Positions 13,691 to 18,299 of a DNA stretch of 18,299 nt are shown here, piece after piece; within the stretch, counting starts at the first letter, position 1; each line of letters begins with the position of its first letter. A program made the translations under genes and the position numbers. The notes under the pieces were generated by a model, which was not told where the DNA came from, did no database searches, and saw only the letters and a program-made list of their open reading frames with translations. Source of the stretch: an uncultured Lachnospiraceae bacterium (lineage in GTDB: Bacteria; Bacillota; Clostridia; Lachnospirales; Lachnospiraceae); contig CAJTJY010000011.1 of NCBI GenBank assembly GCA_910576975.1, positions 4,594 through 22,892 of the forward strand, read 5' to 3'.

Positions 13691-16477
13691 ATGCAGGTAA
13701 TTGGAATTACAGGCGGAGCGGGAGCAGGAAAATCCGCCGTTTTAGAGTATTTGGAGAAAAATTACAGAGTAAAAAATCTGGAGGCAGACAAGATCGCACA
13801 GATGATGATGAGGCCGGGGACGGATTGCTATCAGAAGCTTTTGAAATTTCTTCCGGCAGAGGTCTACAATCAGGATGAGACCATCAGCCGTCTTGCATTG
13901 TCTGCAGAGCTGTTCGCCTCAGAAGAGCTGCGGAATAAAGTCAACCAGGCGGTGCACCCGGCAGTAAAAGAGTATATCTTAAGCCAGATTGCAGAGCAGA
14001 AAAAAATCGGCGTCATGGATTTTGTCATTATTGAGGCCGCCCTGCTTGTTGAGGACAATTACCAGGAAATTTGCGACGAGCTCTGGTATATTTATGCCAC
14101 AGAGGAAATCCGCAGACAGAGAGTGATGCAGGCTAGAGGTTATTCTAGAGAAAAGGCGGACCAAATATTTGCTAGCCAGCTTACCGATAGCGAATACCGT
14201 AGGAATTGCCAAGTGGTAATCGACAATAATGGAACCAAGGAAGAGACCTTTTATCAGATCGCACAGGCGATTAAGGAAAAAGGGGAGCTGAACCAGTTTG
14301 ACCAGCAGATGGATGGAATCCCCTTGGTCTTTGGACTGGATATCGGAACCCGCAATGTCGTGGGAACCGTTGGATACCGCAACGAAGACGAGTTTATCGT
14401 GGCGGCACAGTATGTGAAAGAACATGAAACGCGTTCCATGTTGGACGGTCAGATTCATGATATCGGACGGGTGGGAAGGACCATCAACGCAGTGAAAAAG
14501 CAGTTGGAAGAACAGCTTCATCTTAAATTGAATGACGTGTGTATTGCAGCGGCAGGGCGCGTGCTAAAAACCGTTCATACCACAGTGGAGTATACTTACC
14601 CAGAAGAAATCGTGCTTACTGGCGAGGATGTCCATACCCTGGATTTGCTGGGAATCGAAAAAGCACAGCAAATTTTAAATGAGAATAATGACACCAAGTT
14701 TAAATTTTACTGCGTGGGTTATTCCGTGGTGAAATACTATCTGAACGGCGACGTTTTCTCCAATTTGGAAGGACATAAGGCAGAGACGGTCAGTGAAGAC
14801 ATTATTGTCACATTCCTGCCGGAAGACGTCGTCGACGGATTGTACTCAGCAGTCGGACTTGCGGGCTTACGGGTTGCAAATATGACATTGGAGCCTATTG
14901 CCGCCATCAATGTCGCAATTCCTGAGGCGTTTCGCATGTTGAATATCGCCCTCGTAGACGTGGGAGCTGGTACAAGCGATATTTCGGTAACTAGGGAAGG
15001 AAGCATTATTGCTTACGGCATGATTCCCAGCGCTGGAGATGAAATTACGGAGATGCTGGTACAGCATTACCTGGTTGATTTTAAAACGGCAGAGCATATC
15101 AAGTTATGCTCCACTACTGAGAAAGAAATTGAGTATCAGGATATCATGATGATCAAGCATACGATTCCGGTGGAAGAGGTATGGGAGCTCATCAAGCCCC
15201 TTGTGGACGAGTTGGTGGAGAGCATAGCCGCAAAGATAAAAGAACTTAACGGAAACCAGACGGTAAGCGCTGCCTTTGTGGTAGGGGGAGGCGGTAAAAT
15301 TCATGGATTTATCGAACATCTCTGCGAGGAGTTAGAGCTTCCGCAGGAGCGTGTGGCGCTTCGAGGAGAGGAAGTACTGCAGGAGATCCATTTTGTGCAG
15401 GAGGATATTAAGAAAGATCCACTGCTGGTTACGCCTATAGGAATCTGCCTCAATTATTATGATCAGAGAAATAATTTTATCTTTGTGCGTTTTAACGGCG
15501 AGCGGATTAAGCTTTATGATAATGATAAATTAACCATTGTGGATGCGGCGCTTCAAGCAGGATTCCCCAATGAGCAGCTATTTCCTAGAAGGGGGAAGGA
15601 AATTAATTTCACGGTCAACGGCAAAAAACGCATTGCCCGGGGAGAAACGGGTGATTCGGCAGTGGTCCGGGTGAACGGGCGCCTGACCAATATCAATGCG
15701 CCTTTGGAAGTTAACAGCGACATTGTGATTGAGCCTTCGACTGAGGGAGAGCCTGCAGTCTGCTATCTGGAAGATTTGGAAGAGTTTGGGAAATCCATGA
15801 TCAGCTTTGAGGTCAATGGAAATGTGATTTCTTGCCCCAAATTTGCCGAGGTAAATGGAGTGATGGAACCTCCATACTATGAGATTCAGGAAAATGACGA
15901 TATTGAAATGAGAAATTATTATACGGTAGCTCAAATTATGGAATTTATGGACGTCGAGGTAGATATGGAGCATGACATCCTGGTAAATAATAAGCCCGCA
16001 GAGCTCGACACTCTAGTGTATGAGAATTTTTCGATTGAATGGACGGTGTTGTCCTACCGGACGCATCCCTCAGATATGGAAGAAAAGTACCAGAACCGCA
16101 GAGAGGAGTTGAGAGAAAAGAGGATCAAAAAGATCTTAGAGAAAAAACAGCTGCGGGAAGAAAAAGCCAGGGAAGCAGAGGACGAGGTCAAAGAAATACA
16201 AGAAAGCGGCATAAAGCAGTTAGAAAGCAAGGAGGCAAAGCAGGAAGAAGCGGCAAAAGAGGATGATTTTGCAGAAGTCCATGTGATTGTCAATAACCTT
16301 CCAGTCACATTAAAAGGAAAATCTTCGTATGTGTTTGTTGATGTATTTGAGTATATCAATTTTGACCTCAATGCCGGGAACGGCAGGGCGGTTGTCACAA
16401 GGCTAAACGGGGAATTCCCTTCCTATATGGCTGAACTCAAAGAGGGCGACAAGGTAGAAGTATACTGGGAGGAATAA
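13691..16477 (+). CDS. coaE: Fusion: dephospho-CoA kinase plus FtsA-like actin ATPase with C-terminal beta-rich repeats
   Basis: One uninterrupted 928-residue frame. Residues 1 to about 205 are a full CoaE, the last enzyme of CoA synthesis: P-loop GGAGAGKS (8-15), Asp33 in EADKIA aligning with the E. coli catalytic Asp33, VHPAV, IIEAALLVE and a final QVVIDNNG. Residues 212 to about 590 are an actin-fold ATPase of the FtsA/PilM type: FGLDIGTRNVVG (214-225), LVDVGAGTSDISV (421-433), VVGGGGKIHGF (530-540). After this come several short beta-rich units carrying FNG/VNG/VNN turns (about 598-786), a charged coiled coil (about 796-860) and a last unit (862-927). The start at 13691 has TGGAGG six bases before it; the upstream in-frame ATG at 13631 is inside the leader hairpin. 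Met207 (14309) has no nearby ribosome binding site, so a separate second protein is unlikely. The role of the fusion is unknown. Confidence 0.92.
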   Translation: MQVIGITGGAGAGKSAVLEYLEKNYRVKNLEADKIAQMMMRPGTDCYQKLLKFLPAEVYNQDETISRLALSAELFASEELRNKVNQAVHPAVKEYILSQIAEQKKIGVMDFVIIEAALLVEDNYQEICDELWYIYATEEIRRQRVMQARGYSREKADQIFASQLTDSEYRRNCQVVIDNNGTKEETFYQIAQAIKEKGELNQFDQQMDGIPLVFGLDIGTRNVVGTVGYRNEDEFIVAAQYVKEHETRSMLDGQIHDIGRVGRTINAVKKQLEEQLHLKLNDVCIAAAGRVLKTVHTTVEYTYPEEIVLTGEDVHTLDLLGIEKAQQILNENNDTKFKFYCVGYSVVKYYLNGDVFSNLEGHKAETVSEDIIVTFLPEDVVDGLYSAVGLAGLRVANMTLEPIAAINVAIPEAFRMLNIALVDVGAGTSDISVTREGSIIAYGMIPSAGDEITEMLVQHYLVDFKTAEHIKLCSTTEKEIEYQDIMMIKHTIPVEEVWELIKPLVDELVESIAAKIKELNGNQTVSAAFVVGGGGKIHGFIEHLCEELELPQERVALRGEEVLQEIHFVQEDIKKDPLLVTPIGICLNYYDQRNNFIFVRFNGERIKLYDNDKLTIVDAALQAGFPNEQLFPRRGKEINFTVNGKKRIARGETGDSAVVRVNGRLTNINAPLEVNSDIVIEPSTEGEPAVCYLEDLEEFGKSMISFEVNGNVISCPKFAEVNGVMEPPYYEIQENDDIEMRNYYTVAQIMEFMDVEVDMEHDILVNNKPAELDTLVYENFSIEWTVLSYRTHPSDMEEKYQNRREELREKRIKKILEKKQLREEKAREAEDEVKEIQESGIKQLESKEAKQEEAAKEDDFAEVHVIVNNLPVTLKGKSSYVFVDVFEYINFDLNAGNGRAVVTRLNGEFPSYMAELKEGDKVEVYWEE

Positions 16478-16483
16478 CGAAAT

Positions 16484-17281
16484 ATGAGACTGTGCAGTAT
16501 TGCAAGCGGAAGCAGCGGAAACTGCATTTATGCAGGAACTGAAAAAACCAGCCTTATCATTGATGCGGGGATTAGCGGGAAACGGATTGAGGAAGGCCTG
16601 AATGAGATCGGGCATACCACAAAGGAGATGTGCGCAATATTAATTACGCATGAACATTCGGATCATATCAGCGGATTGGGGGTACTTGCAAGAAGGCATG
16701 GAATTCCCATCTATGCCACGGCAGGAACCATAAAGGCGATTTTGAACTGCAAAAGCGTAGGGGAGATTTCAGAAGACTTGTTTCATGAAATCCAGCCAGA
16801 TGCGGACTTTACAATTGGGGACATGACCATAAGCCCAGTATCTGTTTCCCATGATGCGGCGCAACCTACGGCTTATATTCTGCGTCAGGGGAAAAGCTCC
16901 ATGGCAGTAATGACAGATTTGGGGAAATTTGACAGCGCTATTGTTCAAAGGCTTCAGCGTCTGGACTTGCTGCTGCTGGAGGCGAATCATGACGTACATA
17001 TGTTGCAGGCAGGCAGGTATCCCTACTACCTGAAGCAACGGATTTTAGGAGACAAGGGTCATCTCTCGAATGAATTATCTGGACAGCTTTTGAGCCAAGT
17101 GCTGCATGACCAAATGAAAGCCGTGATCTTAGGACATTTGAGTAAAGAAAACAATTATGAACAGCTCGCCTATGAGACCGTGCGTTTGGAAATTGACATG
17201 TCAGATAATTCCTATCATGCAGGAGATTTTCCTATTCATGTGGCGAAACGTGACGCAGTGTCTGATATTTATGAGGTATAG
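16484..17281 (+). CDS. Metallo-beta-lactamase-fold hydrolase, YycJ/WalJ type
   Basis: This 265-residue cytoplasmic protein begins MRLCSIASGSSGNCIYAGT, the typical opening of the YycJ/WalJ family. The metal-binding HEHSDH motif is at 56-61 (ITHEHSDHISGL). Later ligand-bearing segments are VSVSHDAAQPTAY, MTDLGKF, LLLEANHD and ILGHLSKENN. The family has been described as a 5'-3' DNA exonuclease in some Firmicutes and is often encoded with the WalRK two-component system. Here the neighbours are polA and the CoaE fusion instead, which would fit a DNA-repair role, though this is inference. The ATG lies six bases after the fusion gene stop, with GGGAGGAA overlapping its end, so translation is probably coupled. 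Confidence 0.9.
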   Translation: MRLCSIASGSSGNCIYAGTEKTSLIIDAGISGKRIEEGLNEIGHTTKEMCAILITHEHSDHISGLGVLARRHGIPIYATAGTIKAILNCKSVGEISEDLFHEIQPDADFTIGDMTISPVSVSHDAAQPTAYILRQGKSSMAVMTDLGKFDSAIVQRLQRLDLLLLEANHDVHMLQAGRYPYYLKQRILGDKGHLSNELSGQLLSQVLHDQMKAVILGHLSKENNYEQLAYETVRLEIDMSDNSYHAGDFPIHVAKRDAVSDIYEV

Positions 17282-17389
17282 CCCAGGCAGGCTTGAGGGA
17301 GAACTTTGACGGCTTTTCGCCCGACGCTAAAATTAATCAAATATAATAGTGAAGCAATGCGCAGCTAAAAATGCGTTTGGAGGAATCTT

Positions 17390-17674
17390 ATGGAAAAGAA
17401 TATGGACAGGACGATTATTACAGTAGTGGGGAAAGATACCGTTGGAATCATTGCAAAGGTATGTACGTATCTCTCAGAGCATCAGATCAATGTGCTGGAT
17501 ATCAGCCAGACTATCGTGCAGGGATTTTTTAATATGATGATGATTGCGGATATGAAGCATTCAGACCAGCCTTTTGACCAGTGCGCAAAGGAACTTGAGT
17601 TGCTGGGAGAAGACATCGGCGTAAATATTAAATGCCAGCGGGAAGAAATCTTTCATAAAATGCACAGAATTTAA
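17390..17674 (+). CDS. ACT-domain protein (UPF0237 type)
   Basis: This 94-residue protein consists of one ACT domain, with TIITVVGKDTVGIIAKVCTYL followed by INVLDISQTIVQGFFNM, and a short C-terminal helix. ACT domains bind amino acids or similar small ligands and regulate partners. TTGGAGGAA six bases before the ATG supports this start over the internal Met5. It is separated from the preceding hydrolase by 108 bp. That gap holds a lone TATAAT (17342-17347) with no good -35 and a small GCGCA/TGCGT hairpin just before the ribosome binding site. The UPF0210 gene follows after 11 bp; this pair is commonly found together in Firmicutes, suggesting that the ACT protein regulates or partners the UPF0210 protein. 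Confidence 0.9.
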   Translation: MEKNMDRTIITVVGKDTVGIIAKVCTYLSEHQINVLDISQTIVQGFFNMMMIADMKHSDQPFDQCAKELELLGEDIGVNIKCQREEIFHKMHRI

Positions 17675-17685
17675 GGAGCGGCGCA

Positions 17686-18299
17686 ATGATAAATATTTGG
17701 GAAGTAAATGAGACCAACAAGATGATCGAGCAAGAAAATCTGGATGTGCGAACGATTACATTGGGAATCAGCCTGCAAGACTGCATTGATTCAGATCTGC
17801 AGAAATTAAATCAAAATATATACCGAAAGATTACCACGGTGGCAAAGAAGCTCGTGGAAACTGGGGAAGAGATTGAAAGAAACTACTGCATCCCTATCGT
17901 CAATAAACGAATTTCTGTGACGCCTATTGCCTTGATTGGGCAGGCAGCATGTAAGAACTCCGAGGATTTTGCGTCGCTAGCAAGAACCTTGGATCTTGCG
18001 GCCAAGGAAGTGGGGGTAAATTTTATCGGCGGATATTCTGCCCTGGTGTCCAAGGGAATGACTGCAGGAGATGAGAATTTAATCCGTTCCATACCTCAGG
18101 CGCTTTCAGAGACGGAACGAGTATGCAGCTCGGTCAACGTAGGGTCTACCAAGGCGGGCATCAATATGGATGCGGTCAAACTGATGGGAGAAATCATACT
18201 AAAGACTGCGGAATCTACCAAGGAAAATGATTCTCTGGGATGTGCCAAGCTGGTGGTCTTTTGCAATGCGCCGGATGATAATCCATTTATGGCAGGGGG
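17686..18299 (+). CDS. UPF0210 / DUF711 (PFL-like) family protein, N-terminal part
   Basis: The first 204 residues of a gene that leaves the window at the right edge. The product begins MINIWEVNETNKMIEQENLD and continues with VRTITLGISLQDCIDSD, NYCIPIVNKRISVTPIALIG, FIGGYSALVSKGMTAGD and CSSVNVGSTKAGINMDAVKLMG, which I recognise as the UPF0210 family. Complete members have roughly 450 residues, so a little under half is visible. They have been compared structurally with pyruvate formate-lyase-like folds, but no established reaction is known to me and no glycyl-radical motif can be seen in this part. The ATG at 17686 has TAAGGAG overlapping the stop of the ACT gene, consistent with translational coupling. 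Confidence 0.9.
   Translation, partial: MINIWEVNETNKMIEQENLDVRTITLGISLQDCIDSDLQKLNQNIYRKITTVAKKLVETGEEIERNYCIPIVNKRISVTPIALIGQAACKNSEDFASLARTLDLAAKEVGVNFIGGYSALVSKGMTAGDENLIRSIPQALSETERVCSSVNVGSTKAGINMDAVKLMGEIILKTAESTKENDSLGCAKLVVFCNAPDDNPFMAG

Noticed and set aside
17356..17385. Hairpin and TTGGAGGAATC before the ACT gene as a third copy of the leader motif
   Set aside because: The match to the ridA leader is essentially limited to the ribosome binding site. Hairpin 1 and the CTGCCT linker are missing.

Overview
The window looks like a chromosomal stretch from a Lachnospiraceae-type member of the Clostridia. The evidence is moderate GC content, strong GGAGG ribosome binding sites, sigma-A type promoters, an anaerobic class III ribonucleotide reductase, a DNA polymerase I without a usable proofreading site, and a long FtsA-like actin gene of the kind I associate with this family. 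Almost all genes point right. The exceptions are a partial coiled-coil gene at the left edge and one tRNA gene.

Layout. At 1-194 (minus) lies the start of a heptad-repeat coiled-coil protein. From 272 to 3090 is an nrdD-nrdG unit for anaerobic dNTP synthesis, preceded by two NrdR-box-like sites. From 3100 to 3388 is a large nested inverted repeat. From 3401 to 5374 is a methyl-accepting chemotaxis protein with its own promoter and terminator. From 5375 to 7809 is a promoter with an overlapping palindrome, a TrmB-type regulator, a diaminopimelate decarboxylase (lysA) and a small protein of unknown function. From 7813 to 8154 is a non-coding stretch with a promoter-like site, a 166-bp MITE-like element with perfect 23-bp ends, and a strong terminator that can serve both strands. 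From 8164 to 8246 (minus) is tRNA-Leu(CAA). From 8321 to 10641 is a ridA plus Xaa-Pro aminopeptidase operon. From 10653 to the right end runs a co-directional group: polA, a dephospho-CoA kinase fused to an FtsA-like actin ATPase, a YycJ/WalJ-type metallo-beta-lactamase-fold protein, an ACT-domain protein and the start of a UPF0210 (DUF711) protein.

How it fits together. Most genes are housekeeping: deoxynucleotide supply, lysine/diaminopimelate synthesis, imine detoxification and peptide turnover, DNA repair, CoA synthesis and cell division. The least ordinary item is the 928-residue fusion of a complete CoaE with an FtsA-like ATPase and several NG-containing beta-rich repeats. Two other signals stand out. 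A two-hairpin leader directly before the Shine-Dalgarno is almost the same upstream of ridA and upstream of the CoaE fusion, 5.2 kb apart. The nested inverted repeat after nrdG has many arm differences that keep G-U pairs in the plus-strand RNA.
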